A stretch of DNA of 47,775 nucleotides from an uncultured Alphaproteobacteria bacterium (GCA_902826935.1 CADEGR010000009.1:1-47775), one strand, 5' to 3'. Shown: positions 37,197-45,682, counted from the first letter of the stretch. A program made the numbers and translations. The notes: generated by a model from the letters alone, not told the origin.

Positions 37197-38825
37197 TCAG
37201 GCGCGGCCGAGCAGCTCGGCCCCGCCGCCCAGCGCCGGCCCGGCGGTCGGGTCGTGCTGCTCCGGCAGATCGGCGATCAGGCTGTGGGTGGTCAGGATCA
37301 AGGCCGCGACCGAGCCGGCGTTCTGCAGGGCCGTGCAGGTCACCCGCACCGGATCGATCACGCCCGCCGCGACCAGGTCGGTGAAGCGCTCGCCCGCGGC
37401 ATCGAAGCCGGTGCCGGCCGGCGCCTGGGCCAGGCGCTCCAGGACGCTCGCCGGATCATGGCCGGCATTGCGCGCGATCCAGGCGGCGGGCTTGGTCAGC
37501 ACGCCCTGGACCAGCCGGATGCCATGCGCCACATCGCCCTCGGCGCCCCGCAGCAGCGCCGCCAGCGCCGGGGCCGCTTGCGCCAGCGCCGTGCCGCCGC
37601 CGGCGACGATGCCATCCTCGGCGGCCGCCCGGGCTGCGGCCAGGGCGTCGTCGATCAGCTGGATCCGCCGCTTCTGCTCGACCGGCGTGGCCCCGCCCGC
37701 CAGGATCACCGCCGAGCCACCGGACAATTTGGCCAGGCGCTCCTTCAGCTTGTCCTGCTCGATATTGGGCGGCGCCTCCTGCAGCTGGCGCGCCACCTGG
37801 ACCCGGCGCGCCCGGATCGCGTCCGGATCGCCGCCGCCCTTGGTCACGACCGTGCGGCTCGCGGCGGCGCGCACCTTGGCGGCGCTGCCCAGATCCTCCA
37901 GCCGGACATCCTCCAGCCGGCCGCCCAGATCGCGCGCGATCACCCGGCCGCCGACCAGGATCGCCAGATCCTCCAGCATGGCCTTGCGCCAATGGCCGTA
38001 TTCCGGCGGATGGACCACCGCGACCTGGCCCTTGCCGCTGCGGCCCAGCAGGCCGACGATGACCTCGGGCGCCACCTCCTCGGCGATGATCAACAGCGGC
38101 CGGCCGGTCGCCGCGACCGCCTGGCGGATGCCTTCGATCTCAGCCGGCTGCTTGATCTTCAGATCGGTCATCAGGATGTAGGGCTGGTCGAGCACCGCCT
38201 CCATGCGCTCGACGTCGGTCACCATGTGGTGCGAGAGATAGCCTCGGTCGAACGACATGCCCTCGACCACCTCGAGGGTGGTCTGCACGGTCATGCCGTA
38301 GTCGGAGGTGATGATGCCATCGGCCCCGACCCGCTCGATCGCCTCGGCCACCAGCGCGCCGATCTCGGGATCGGTCGCGGCGATGGTCGCGACCGACTGC
38401 AGGGCGCCATTGGCGACCGGCCGCGCCTGGCCGCGCAGATGCTCGATCAAGGCTGCGATCGCCTGCTGCATGCCTTTGGTCAGATCGACCGGGCTGGCGC
38501 CTTGCTCGAGCGCCTGCACGCCGTCCTGAACCAGCGCGTTGGCCAGGACCATGGCGGTGGTGGTGCCGTCGCCCGCGACCTCGTTGGTCTGCATCGAGAC
38601 CTCGCGCACCACCTGGGCGCCCATGTTCTCGAACCGGTCGGGCAGCTCGATCTCGTTGGCGATCGAGACGCCATCGCGCGAGACCAAGGGCGTGCCGAGC
38701 GGCCGGTCGATCATCGCGTTCATGCCCTTGGGCCCGAGCGTCGTCTCGACCGCAGCCGCCAGCTTCTGCACGCCGCGCGCCAGAGCGCGCCGCGCCTCGA
38801 CGTCATGCAGGATCATCTTGGGCAT
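37197..38825 (-). CDS. Dedicated GroEL-like chaperonin of the monooxygenase operon
   Basis: A 542-residue group I chaperonin. ATPase motifs are present: TLGPKGMNAMID, RDGVSIANEI (catalytic Asp), AGDGTTTAMVLA and EDGIVAGGGTAL. The C-terminus ends GGGAELLGRA rather than the GGM repeat tail of housekeeping GroEL, and there is no groES beside it. In mycobacterial mim clusters a homologous chaperonin (MimG) is required to fold the hydroxylase large subunit, so the same role is likely here. It lies 82 nt after the MIP18-type gene and has GGGAGG about 10 nt before its ATG. Confidence 0.93.
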   Translation of the reverse strand: MPKMILHDVEARRALARGVQKLAAAVETTLGPKGMNAMIDRPLGTPLVSRDGVSIANEIELPDRFENMGAQVVREVSMQTNEVAGDGTTTAMVLANALVQDGVQALEQGASPVDLTKGMQQAIAALIEHLRGQARPVANGALQSVATIAATDPEIGALVAEAIERVGADGIITSDYGMTVQTTLEVVEGMSFDRGYLSHHMVTDVERMEAVLDQPYILMTDLKIKQPAEIEGIRQAVAATGRPLLIIAEEVAPEVIVGLLGRSGKGQVAVVHPPEYGHWRKAMLEDLAILVGGRVIARDLGGRLEDVRLEDLGSAAKVRAAASRTVVTKGGGDPDAIRARRVQVARQLQEAPPNIEQDKLKERLAKLSGGSAVILAGGATPVEQKRRIQLIDDALAAARAAAEDGIVAGGGTALAQAAPALAALLRGAEGDVAHGIRLVQGVLTKPAAWIARNAGHDPASVLERLAQAPAGTGFDAAGERFTDLVAAGVIDPVRVTCTALQNAGSVAALILTTHSLIADLPEQHDPTAGPALGGGAELLGRA

Positions 38826-38907
38826 GCAGTGGTACCTCCCAATGCTCGGTCATTTCTCGGCGCGTTGCGCCGCGCCTCGTGCTGCCGTGACGGAACGGCT
38901 GCTCCGG

Positions 38908-39702
38908 TCACGCCGGGGCTGGCCTTGGCGGCACCCGGCCCGCCAGGAAGTCGATCAGCTCCGGCGCCCGCTCGACGTCGGCCTGATCGCGATAGCGCGC
39001 CGCGAGCAGGCCGCGGCACAAGGCACCGTTGAACTCCATGTTGATGCGCACGCTCTGCAGGGTCTGGATGTAGGCCTGAAGGTCGGCGGGCAGCGCTGCC
39101 CCGGTGACTGTGACCAGGGCCGGGTCCGCCGGTCCGGCCGCCAGCCCTAGCTCCATCAGGCTCGCCCGATAGCGGGGCTTCTGCTTGGCACCTTCGGGAT
39201 CAGCGAGGCTCAGCCGGTCGAACTCAGCCAGGCTCAGCGCTGCCAGCGCATCGCGCGTCCACCCGGCCTGACGCAACGCCCGGAGCACCGCCTCCTGGCG
39301 CCGCTGGAACGCTTTGTGCCGAAACTTCAGCCGGACCTCGGCCAGCTCCTCGTCGCTGGCGAGATCGCCGAACGAGGCCTTGAAGGAGCGGCCTTCGGCG
39401 ACCCCGCGATTGACCTCCTCGGCATACATGTGGTCCAGGAGCCGCGGCCGGACCTGCCGCACCCAGGGCAGGGCCAGGGCCGCGGCGCGCAGGTCATCGA
39501 CCATCAGGAAGGCGAAGTTCGCAGCGCACCAATAGGTCGGCAGGCGAAAGTCGATCACGACCTCGGCCTGCCCGGTGACCTCGACCCGCTCGACGAAGCC
39601 CAGCTCGGTGACCGGCTCGTCCAGCTCCGGGTCGGTCACCGTGCCAAGCGCCGCCCAGACCGCCGCCACGCGCGGATCGGCCGCCGCTGCAAGGTCGGCC
39701 AT
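38908..39702 (-). CDS. MIP18/DUF59-family protein of the monooxygenase operon
   Basis: A 264-residue protein. Residues 10-100 are a MIP18/PaaD-like domain: VTDPELDEPVTELGFVERVEV, then IDFRLPTYWCAANFAFLM with a conserved-looking Cys in the place where family members bind iron or a cluster. A 150-residue helical C-terminal extension follows (RQAGWTRDALAALSLAEFDRL and others) that I do not recognise. Such genes accompany prm/mim monooxygenase operons between the amidohydrolase and chaperonin genes, where they are thought to help assemble the metal centre; this is inference. The start is 5 nt past the amidohydrolase stop. Confidence 0.87.
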   Translation of the reverse strand: MADLAAAADPRVAAVWAALGTVTDPELDEPVTELGFVERVEVTGQAEVVIDFRLPTYWCAANFAFLMVDDLRAAALALPWVRQVRPRLLDHMYAEEVNRGVAEGRSFKASFGDLASDEELAEVRLKFRHKAFQRRQEAVLRALRQAGWTRDALAALSLAEFDRLSLADPEGAKQKPRYRASLMELGLAAGPADPALVTVTGAALPADLQAYIQTLQSVRINMEFNGALCRGLLAARYRDQADVERAPELIDFLAGRVPPRPAPA

Positions 39703-39707
39703 CGCGC

Positions 39708-40730
39708 CTACTCCGCGGCGACCGCGATGGTCTCGTTCGCGAGCTTCCGCTTCTGGCTCTCGATGTCGATATTGTAGAGCCGGGCGGCGTTCTGGCCGAG
39801 GATCTTGATCTTGGCCTCTCTGGTCAGATCGACGCCGTATTCCTGCTTGATGTCGTCCGGCAGCTCGAACGCCCAGAACTTCTCGACCAGCCAGCGCGGC
39901 GTCCAGATCGCGTAGTCGCTGGCGAACAACAGCTTGTCCGGGCCGAGCCAGGCCAGGAGGTTCGCCATGACCTCGGCGAAGTAGCGCGGCCGGCCGTGGA
40001 TGAACGGCAAGGCCACCGCGAGGCCGCCATAGACATTGCTCTCCTGGACCGCGATCCAGCAGAAATCGTCCAGCCGCGGCAGGCCGCAATGCTCGACGAT
40101 GAAGTTCAGATTCTGGAAATCGGTCGCGGCATAGTCGACGTCGTGGACGTCGAACGCGTCCTTGTTCAAGGGGATGATGGTCGGCCCCTTGTGGACATGG
40201 ATGTTCTTGATGCCAAGCTTCTCGCACAGTTCGAAGCAGCGATAGGCGCTGGCGTCGTTCAGCTTCCAGCCCTTGGAGTCGCCCTTCCACTCGGCGGTGT
40301 AGAGCTTCATGCCCTTGATGTCGAAGGTCTCTTTCATGAAGTGGATGTAGTCGAGCGCCAGCTCGCCGTCGCGCGGATCGAACGAGCCGTTCAGGATGAA
40401 CCGGTCGGGGTACATCCGGGCCACCTCGGCATTCTGCTCGACCGTGTTGAAGCCCTTCTTGTAGAAGTCCTTCAGGTAGGTCGACTGCAGGATCGCCATG
40501 TCGTCCGGGCCGTCGACGAACAGATCCTGGTACATCGTCTTGGCGCCGTAGTGCTCGAACTTGTCCTTCGGCCAGATCTGCTCCTTGGGACTGAGCGCCA
40601 TGTGGTAGCCGTAGAAGCAGTCGATGAACTGCTTGCCGTGGATATTGCGCTGGTTGTCCGGGCTGCCGTCCCAGAGATGGGTATGGCCATCGATCACGAA
40701 GATCTCGTCGCCGCTCTCGGTCTTGAACAT
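39708..40730 (-). CDS. Amidohydrolase-family (amidohydrolase 2) metalloenzyme
   Basis: A 340-residue TIM-barrel protein. The N-terminal metal motif is IDGHTHLWDG; downstream are IHVHKG, FIVEHCGLPRLDDF and FASDYAIW, giving the His/His/His/Asp set of the amidohydrolase-2 (decarboxylase/ACMSD-like) group. Homologous genes sit just after the coupling protein in prm/mim operons and are needed for, or linked with, monooxygenase activity, but the reaction is not established. The ATG has GGGAGGG 8-11 nt upstream. It is followed closely by the MIP18 gene, so they are translated from the same message. Confidence 0.9.
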   Translation of the reverse strand: MFKTESGDEIFVIDGHTHLWDGSPDNQRNIHGKQFIDCFYGYHMALSPKEQIWPKDKFEHYGAKTMYQDLFVDGPDDMAILQSTYLKDFYKKGFNTVEQNAEVARMYPDRFILNGSFDPRDGELALDYIHFMKETFDIKGMKLYTAEWKGDSKGWKLNDASAYRCFELCEKLGIKNIHVHKGPTIIPLNKDAFDVHDVDYAATDFQNLNFIVEHCGLPRLDDFCWIAVQESNVYGGLAVALPFIHGRPRYFAEVMANLLAWLGPDKLLFASDYAIWTPRWLVEKFWAFELPDDIKQEYGVDLTREAKIKILGQNAARLYNIDIESQKRKLANETIAVAAE

Positions 40731-40815
40731 GGTGCCTGGCCCTCCCTTTCTTTCGTGCCGAAGGCGATGCCGGCCGGGCGCGCCCGCGGTGGTGCGCGCC
40801 CGGCCCTGGCTCGGG

Positions 40816-41190
40816 CTACTCGATGTAGGCGAACACGTCGTCCATGTTGCCGAACAGGGTGATGGTGTTGTCGTCGACCTTGACCATCCGGCCGTAATGG
40901 GTCGAGGTGTTGACCTCGAACGTTTCGACCGTCATCTCCTTGCCCAGCATCTCGCTGATCTCGTCCATCTTGAAGGTCAGCGTGCCCTCGCCGTCGATCC
41001 GGATCAGGGCCGGCTGGTAGGTCACGGTGACGCCCGGCTTGGTCGCCATCAGCTCGGCGATCGCGCGCGCCTCGACGCTGTCGTTCATGGTCACGCCGCA
41101 TTGATGGGAGATCGTCTCCTCGAAGGTGATCTCGTTCATCTTCTTGAAGATCGAGTGCGCGCGCGGGCTCGTCTGGGCTTGGGTGGCCAT
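40816..41190 (-). CDS. prmD: Di-iron monooxygenase coupling (effector) protein
   Basis: A 124-residue MmoB/DmpM-family protein that lacks cofactors and docks on the hydroxylase to gate O2 and substrate. The sequence HQCGVTMNDSVEARAIAELM and the LIRIDGEGTLTFKMDEI segment are typical. Strong GGAG lies about 9 nt before the ATG; the gene is only 5 nt after the hydroxylase small-subunit gene. It completes the prmABCD (mimABCD) gene order large subunit, reductase, small subunit, coupling protein. Confidence 0.93.
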   Translation of the reverse strand: MATQAQTSPRAHSIFKKMNEITFEETISHQCGVTMNDSVEARAIAELMATKPGVTVTYQPALIRIDGEGTLTFKMDEISEMLGKEMTVETFEVNTSTHYGRMVKVDDNTITLFGNMDDVFAYIE

Positions 41191-41195
41191 CCTGA

Positions 41196-42263
41196 TCACT
41201 CCTTCGGCAGATTGAGGCCGAGCTCGCCCGCGATCGCGGCGAGGCGGTCCTGGGCGTGCGCCTGGGCGTCGGTGAACGGCACTGGCTTGGCGCGCGGCTC
41301 CGACCAGATCGGCTGGAGATGCTGGCCGGCGTCGCGGCCGAGCGGCACGTGCTTGGCGAGCCAGCCCTCGCACACCTGCTGGTTCGCCTGGCCGTGCTCG
41401 TCGTCGTGGCAGAGCAGATGGAACAGATCGACCGTGTTGGCGAGGTTGCGCTCGTAGTCCGCCTCCGCCGCCGACACCACCGCCGGGGTCACGAAGTCGC
41501 GGTTCGAGGACGCCACCTGCATGATGAAGCCGCTGCGGAACAGCTCGCCGACCAGGGGCTCGAACACGATGTTGGTCGCGAAATACTGCTCGAGCGGATC
41601 GGTCGCCCCCATGATCGTCTCGATCGCCTTCCGGGTCGGCTGCCAGATCGGGCTCTCCAGCCAGGCGGTCTTGCCGGCGCTGTCGTCGAAGCCCTCGATG
41701 TCGATGCCGATCTCGGCGAGATAGAGCGTGATGTCCTGGGCAAAGCGCAGCTTGTAGGAGGAATTGGTCAGGATCGCGTTATTGATCATCTGGGTATAGC
41801 CGTAGCGCTGGGCCTGCATCAGCGAGGTGCCCAGCCCGAACTCCGCATGCTTCCAGGCGCCCAGATGGGTCTGCAGCACCTTGACCCAGGCCTTGTCGAA
41901 ACGCGCCGGCGCCCCTGCCCGCCTGGCGTTCTGCACGACGTTCTGGATCATGCCCTCGATGGTCGACTGGCGCTGGTAATGGGTCCGCTCCCACTCCTGA
42001 TCGGGGGCCCGGAAGGCATGCCAGTTCGAGCTCTTGGCGGCGGTCCATTCCTTGACGTAGGCGCCCTTGCCGTCCGGAAAGGAGATGATCCAGTCCTGCA
42101 TCAGATAGCGTTCGGGATCCGGCTGGACGTCGACCGTGACATCCTCGTAATGGGTGGCGCGGCGGCCCCTCGGCTCGAAGTAGCGGAACTTGCGACTGTC
42201 GGAGTCGGCGAAGGTCGCGGCCCCGGCGGCGCCGGATTTCACGCTCGACATGTTGGTGGCCAT
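41196..42263 (-). CDS. prmC: Di-iron monooxygenase hydroxylase small (beta) subunit
   Basis: A 355-residue ferritin-like beta subunit that pairs with the large subunit in the (alpha-beta)2 hydroxylase. Typical features are RKFRYFEPRGRRATHYEDVTVD, QDWIISFPDGKGAYVKEW and LGAWKHAEFGLGTSLMQAQRYG. As in the family, it keeps the fold but not the full ExxH iron ligands. The ATG at 42263 is chosen for its GGGAGACAG leader; the longer frame starting at 42296 lacks one. The gene is the third of the operon. Confidence 0.94.
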   Translation of the reverse strand: MATNMSSVKSGAAGAATFADSDSRKFRYFEPRGRRATHYEDVTVDVQPDPERYLMQDWIISFPDGKGAYVKEWTAAKSSNWHAFRAPDQEWERTHYQRQSTIEGMIQNVVQNARRAGAPARFDKAWVKVLQTHLGAWKHAEFGLGTSLMQAQRYGYTQMINNAILTNSSYKLRFAQDITLYLAEIGIDIEGFDDSAGKTAWLESPIWQPTRKAIETIMGATDPLEQYFATNIVFEPLVGELFRSGFIMQVASSNRDFVTPAVVSAAEADYERNLANTVDLFHLLCHDDEHGQANQQVCEGWLAKHVPLGRDAGQHLQPIWSEPRAKPVPFTDAQAHAQDRLAAIAGELGLNLPKE

Positions 42264-42311
42264 GGCTGTCTCCCAATTGTTTGCTTGGCTCGCCACCGCA
42301 GGCGCGCTGCC

Positions 42312-43352
42312 TCAGCCTTGCGCCTGGGTGAACTTGTCGAAGAACAGTCGGTCGGATTCGAGGTCGCTCATCGAGCAGACCGGGATCAGGGCATCGATCA
42401 TCGGCGGCGGGCCGCAGGCATAGGCATCCGCCTGGTCGTCCAGCTCGAGCAGCTTCAGATGCCGCGCCACGGCCTCATGCACGAAGCCGCGCTCGCCCGT
42501 CCAGGCGGCATCCTCGGCCGCGTCGGACAAAACCGGAATGAAGCGGAAGTCGGGCAGCTCGGCCGCGATCCGCGCCATCTGCTCCAGGTAGAACAGATCC
42601 TTGGCGGTCCGCGCACCGTAGAAGAAATGGATCGGCCGCTGCTCGCCGCTTTGGATCTGGTCCTGCAGGATCGACCACAAGGGCGACATGCCCGAGCCGC
42701 CGCCGACCAGGATCATGGCTCCACGGCGTCCTTCTCGCCGGAAGCAGGTGCCGTAGGGTCCGCGCAGTCCGACGGCGGCGCCGGGGCGCAGCTCGCCGTC
42801 GAGCTGGCCGGAGAAGGCTCCGCCTGGGTATCGCTTGATGATGAACGCCAGTCTTTGCGCCTCGCTCGGCGGATTTGCCATGGAAAACGAGCGGGTAATC
42901 GCCGGCCCCGGGAGCGTGATGTCGACATATTGGCCCGCCCAGAACTTGAGTGGCTTGTCGATCGCGATTTCGAGGAGGCGGATGTCGTCGGTGAGCGCCG
43001 AGACGGCAGTCACCTCGCCCTGGTAATCGGTCACCGGAATCGAGCGCGCCAGCAGCTCTTCGTCGAAATTCAACAGCTCGATCGAGAGGTCGCTATAGGC
43101 GAGCGTGCGGCAGAGCAGGATGTGATCCTGGTCGCGCTCCATCTCGTTGAGCGCGAAGGTCGAGTATTTCTTGAGCTCGATCTCGCCGTCCAGGAGGATC
43201 GACTTGCAGCTGGCGCATTGCCCCTCCTTGCAGCCATGCATCACGGCGATGCCCTGGCGGAAGGCGGCTTCCAGGACGGTTTCGCCGTCCATCACGTCCA
43301 TCTCGATGCCGACCGGCTCGAGCCGGACCTTGAAGACCTCGTTCGAGCTCAT
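42312..43352 (-). CDS. prmB: Di-iron monooxygenase reductase (FAD, [2Fe-2S])
   Basis: A 346-residue NADH:monooxygenase reductase. The plant-type ferredoxin domain has C41-x4-C46-x2-C49 (GCKEGQCASC) and C81 (LLCRT). The FAD domain has RSFSMANPP, and the NAD domain has GGGSGMSPLWSIL and ACGPPPMID. It moves electrons from NADH to the hydroxylase di-iron site. The ATG at 43352 matches the family N-terminus; an upstream in-frame ATG at 43394 would add 14 untypical residues. Confidence 0.95.
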   Translation of the reverse strand: MSSNEVFKVRLEPVGIEMDVMDGETVLEAAFRQGIAVMHGCKEGQCASCKSILLDGEIELKKYSTFALNEMERDQDHILLCRTLAYSDLSIELLNFDEELLARSIPVTDYQGEVTAVSALTDDIRLLEIAIDKPLKFWAGQYVDITLPGPAITRSFSMANPPSEAQRLAFIIKRYPGGAFSGQLDGELRPGAAVGLRGPYGTCFRREGRRGAMILVGGGSGMSPLWSILQDQIQSGEQRPIHFFYGARTAKDLFYLEQMARIAAELPDFRFIPVLSDAAEDAAWTGERGFVHEAVARHLKLLELDDQADAYACGPPPMIDALIPVCSMSDLESDRLFFDKFTQAQG

Positions 43353-43438
43353 CTGGCTTCGTCCCCGCGCTTGGTTGGTCTTCAGGGGATGCACGCAGAG
43401 GCAAAATGGGGGCTGGCCGAAGCCAGCCCCCAGGCAGG

Positions 43439-45109
43439 TCAGTTGCAGGGATTGATGGCGAAGCCGGCCTTGTACTCGGCGATGTGCTTCTCACGCGCCT
43501 CGGGCGTCATCTCGCGCAGCGTGATCAGCGGGCTCTGCAAAGTGTGCCCGCGGACATCGTCGAGGGTCCACATCTCGCGGTCGTCGAAGCGGAGATGCGG
43601 CTGCGGGATCAGGGTCTTGCCGTCGGTGCGGACGAAGCCCAGGTCCTTGATGCAGTCGGCCAGATCCCAGCCGTGGTAGCAGCTCTCCCATTCGCGCCGG
43701 CCGCTGAACCGGCCCATGGCGGGCGTCGGCCGGCCCTCATACTCGCCGGCGAACGCGGTCTTGACGGTCCAGGCGTCGATCGGATGGGCGAAGGTGTGGA
43801 GCTGGCCGTCGATCTCCTCGACCGTCAGATCCTCGCGGATCAGGCACGGCACCAGGCAGCTCCAGCAGCGATGCGGATAGACATAGCCGACATCGCCATT
43901 GAACAGGATGTTGGTCTGGCCCTTGTGGCTGAGCTTCTCATACCACTTCCAGAACTCGCCGAACTGGGCGTACCAGCCCGGATATTTGTGCTCGAACCAC
44001 TCGAAGTCCTTGTCGGTCTGGGCCTCGATCCGCCAGAAATTGACCGGCCAGCCGACCGCGAAGAACTGGGCGACGGTGTGCACGTAGAACTTCTGCGTGA
44101 TCCGCTTCCAGGCCTCGTGGACGTCGTCGTGATGGATCTTGATGCCGTATTTCTCGAGCGGCAGCATGTAGGTGCGATAGTAGTCCTCGAAGATCCAGCG
44201 ATGCCACATCTCGGCATAGCTTTCCTTCGTCTTGTCGCGATTGGTCGTGCCGTATTCGATGAAGGTGCCGATCGCAGCGTCGACGATCGCGTGGTTCTGC
44301 CAGAAGGCGTATTTCAGGTCGCGCTCGAGCAGCAGATGATTCTCCGGCTCCTTCAGCATCGACATCAGCATCGAATGGCCGTTGCCGATATGCCGGCTCT
44401 CATCCGACTGGACCGAGAGGAACACGGTCGGCAGCGCATAGTCGCCATTGCGCGCCGCTTCCGAGGGCATCGCCACGAACAGGGTGTTGGTGAACGCGGT
44501 CTCGGCGACCACGGTGAGGTACACGTTGGCCGAGGTGATCGCGTCGCCGGTGATGAAGCCCTCGCCGAACTGGCGGCCGATGGTGGTGGCGTAGCACTTG
44601 CCGAAGGCTTCCTCGGTGATGTCGAAGCCGGCCGGGTCGATATAGTTCTCCATGTACCATTTCTTCAGGTTCATCTGGATGGTCGAGTGCCGGAACTCGT
44701 CGACCATCTGCATGGTGAACCCGGTGCGCAGATCCTCGCCCGGCGCCAGCCGGCCGACCATCGCCATCGAGCGCGCCGCGGAGATTTCCGGGAAGGGGAT
44801 GATCGCCAGGAACAGCTTCATCCACTCGACCCAGCGCGGCTCGACATTGCGGAACATGTCGCCGCGCAGCGCCGCGTCGAGGGCGCCATAGACCCGGTTG
44901 TCCTTCTCCTCCTGCATCGGGAAGTAGGAGCGCAGGACCTGCTTCATCGGGTCCTTGGGGGCCTTGGTGATCTTGTAGTCGGTCGGAAAGGTCATCGCCT
45001 CCTGCACGAAGGAGGGATTCCAGCCGAGATCGGCGATCTTCTTGGCCGCTTCGGTCACTGGAATGCCGCGCTGGGCGGTGATCTTGTTCAAGGTCAAGCC
45101 GTCAGCCAT
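43439..45109 (-). CDS. prmA: Di-iron monooxygenase hydroxylase large (alpha) subunit
   Basis: A 556-residue catalytic subunit of a group 5-like soluble di-iron monooxygenase (propane monooxygenase type). The six iron ligands are visible: E108 (PFPEISAARS), E138 and H141 (DEFRHS), E203 (VAETAF), E237 and H240 (DESRH). The spacings of 30, 65 and 34 residues equal those of methane monooxygenase MmoX. It likely inserts O into a short alkane such as propane; acetone, phenol or other small molecules are also used by relatives, so substrate is open. The ATG at 45109 has GGAGG about 8 nt upstream. It is the first gene of an eight-gene operon with chaperonin and alcohol dehydrogenase. Confidence 0.95.
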   Translation of the reverse strand: MADGLTLNKITAQRGIPVTEAAKKIADLGWNPSFVQEAMTFPTDYKITKAPKDPMKQVLRSYFPMQEEKDNRVYGALDAALRGDMFRNVEPRWVEWMKLFLAIIPFPEISAARSMAMVGRLAPGEDLRTGFTMQMVDEFRHSTIQMNLKKWYMENYIDPAGFDITEEAFGKCYATTIGRQFGEGFITGDAITSANVYLTVVAETAFTNTLFVAMPSEAARNGDYALPTVFLSVQSDESRHIGNGHSMLMSMLKEPENHLLLERDLKYAFWQNHAIVDAAIGTFIEYGTTNRDKTKESYAEMWHRWIFEDYYRTYMLPLEKYGIKIHHDDVHEAWKRITQKFYVHTVAQFFAVGWPVNFWRIEAQTDKDFEWFEHKYPGWYAQFGEFWKWYEKLSHKGQTNILFNGDVGYVYPHRCWSCLVPCLIREDLTVEEIDGQLHTFAHPIDAWTVKTAFAGEYEGRPTPAMGRFSGRREWESCYHGWDLADCIKDLGFVRTDGKTLIPQPHLRFDDREMWTLDDVRGHTLQSPLITLREMTPEAREKHIAEYKAGFAINPCN

Positions 45110-45301
45110 CTGGTTATTCCTCCAGAAGAGTTCGGTCTCGTCTTGCGCGCCGGCCAACCGCTTTGGCTGGCCAGCAGAGATCGCGTTGCGCCGGACGTGG
45201 CCGCAAGGGACACGGTCCGGCAAGTTCGGGGTGACGGCAAAGGTCGAGGGAGCGGCGTCTTGCGGCCAGGGTGCGGGCGATCGCGACATGCCGTTTTTGG
45301 G

Positions 45302-45316
45302 CAGGTGAGACACCTG
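45302..45316. repeat. Inverted repeat in the long leader of the monooxygenase mRNA
   Basis: CAGGTG-AGA-CACCTG is a perfect 6-bp inverted repeat with a 3-nt spacer, about 195 nt before the prmA ATG and about 115 nt after the sigma-54 promoter. It could be a hairpin in the leader RNA or an operator. The rest of the leader (45110-45420) holds no gene that I can support. Confidence 0.4.
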
Positions 45317-45431
45317 TCCTGACGCAGCAGCACGCGCGCAGCTTCGTCCCCAGCGTCAACGTCGGCTCCCGTCCTTCGTTCTTCTGTCAGCCCGTCGCTG
45401 CGACGAGCCGGCTTATTTGCCGCTTCTAAGG

Positions 45432-45446
45432 GCAACTCCCATGCCA
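45432..45446 (-). promoter_or_regulatory. Sigma-54 (-24/-12) promoter of the monooxygenase operon
   Basis: On the minus strand the sequence TGGCAT-GGGAG-TTGC is one base from the sigma-54 consensus, with invariant GG and GC at the required 10-nt separation. It gives a leader of about 310 nt before prmA. A partial IHF-like site (GCTCAA-N4-TTG at 45465-45477, 11 of 13 positions) lies between it and the paired palindromes, the usual layout for an enhancer-driven promoter. Confidence 0.8.
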
Positions 45447-45509
45447 AATTGTCGCGGAATGGCCGCTCAATTGGTTGCCGGGAAGTTTGGAAGGGATCCA
45501 AGCTGGACT

Positions 45510-45526
45510 TGTGTCAATTTGGCACA
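45510..45526. promoter_or_regulatory. Upstream activator palindrome, copy 1 (TGTGTCA-N3-TGGCACA)
   Basis: An imperfect 7-3-7 inverted repeat (TGTGTCA-ATT-TGGCACA, one mismatch) centred about 72 bp above the -24 element. It shares its right arm and spacing with copy 2, and the two centres are 32 bp apart, three DNA turns, so they lie on the same face. This is the pattern expected of sites bound cooperatively by a sigma-54 activator. Confidence 0.72.
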
Positions 45527-45541
45527 AACCCGTGCGACAGC

Positions 45542-45558
45542 TGTGCCAGATTGGCACA
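45542..45558. promoter_or_regulatory. Upstream activator palindrome, copy 2 (TGTGCCA-N3-TGGCACA)
   Basis: A perfect 7-3-7 inverted repeat, TGTGCCA-GAT-TGGCACA, centred about 104 bp above the -24 element of the prm promoter and 32 bp from copy 1. It is the likely stronger site of the pair for the AcoR-like regulator encoded at 32777-34846. A terminator is unlikely: the loop is 3 nt and no T-run follows. Confidence 0.75.
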
Positions 45559-45637
45559 TCTTGCAGCGATTGGCCGATCGACTGAACGAGGCCGGACGAT
45601 GACTTGAGAATGTCTTGCATTCTTCGGGCGGACGTCG

Positions 45638-45651
45638 TTGACTTAAATCAA
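45638..45651. promoter_or_regulatory. FNR/FixK-like box
   Basis: TTGACTTAAATCAA matches the FNR/FixK pattern TTGA-N6-TCAA and differs from TTGAT-N4-ATCAA by one base. It ends 31 bp upstream of the ATG at 45683, which is too close for a normal activator position on that gene, so it would more likely repress or be incidental. It lies about 210 bp upstream of the prm transcription start in the other direction. Confidence 0.4.
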
Positions 45652-45682
45652 TGTGCGCTTCGTCAGCCAATGGGCGGGAACG

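Noticed and set aside
45552-45565. TGGCAC...TTGC on the plus strand as a sigma-54 promoter for the rightward block
   Set aside because: The spacer is only 3 nt, so GG and GC are 8 nt apart rather than 10. The TGGCAC here is an arm of the activator palindrome.
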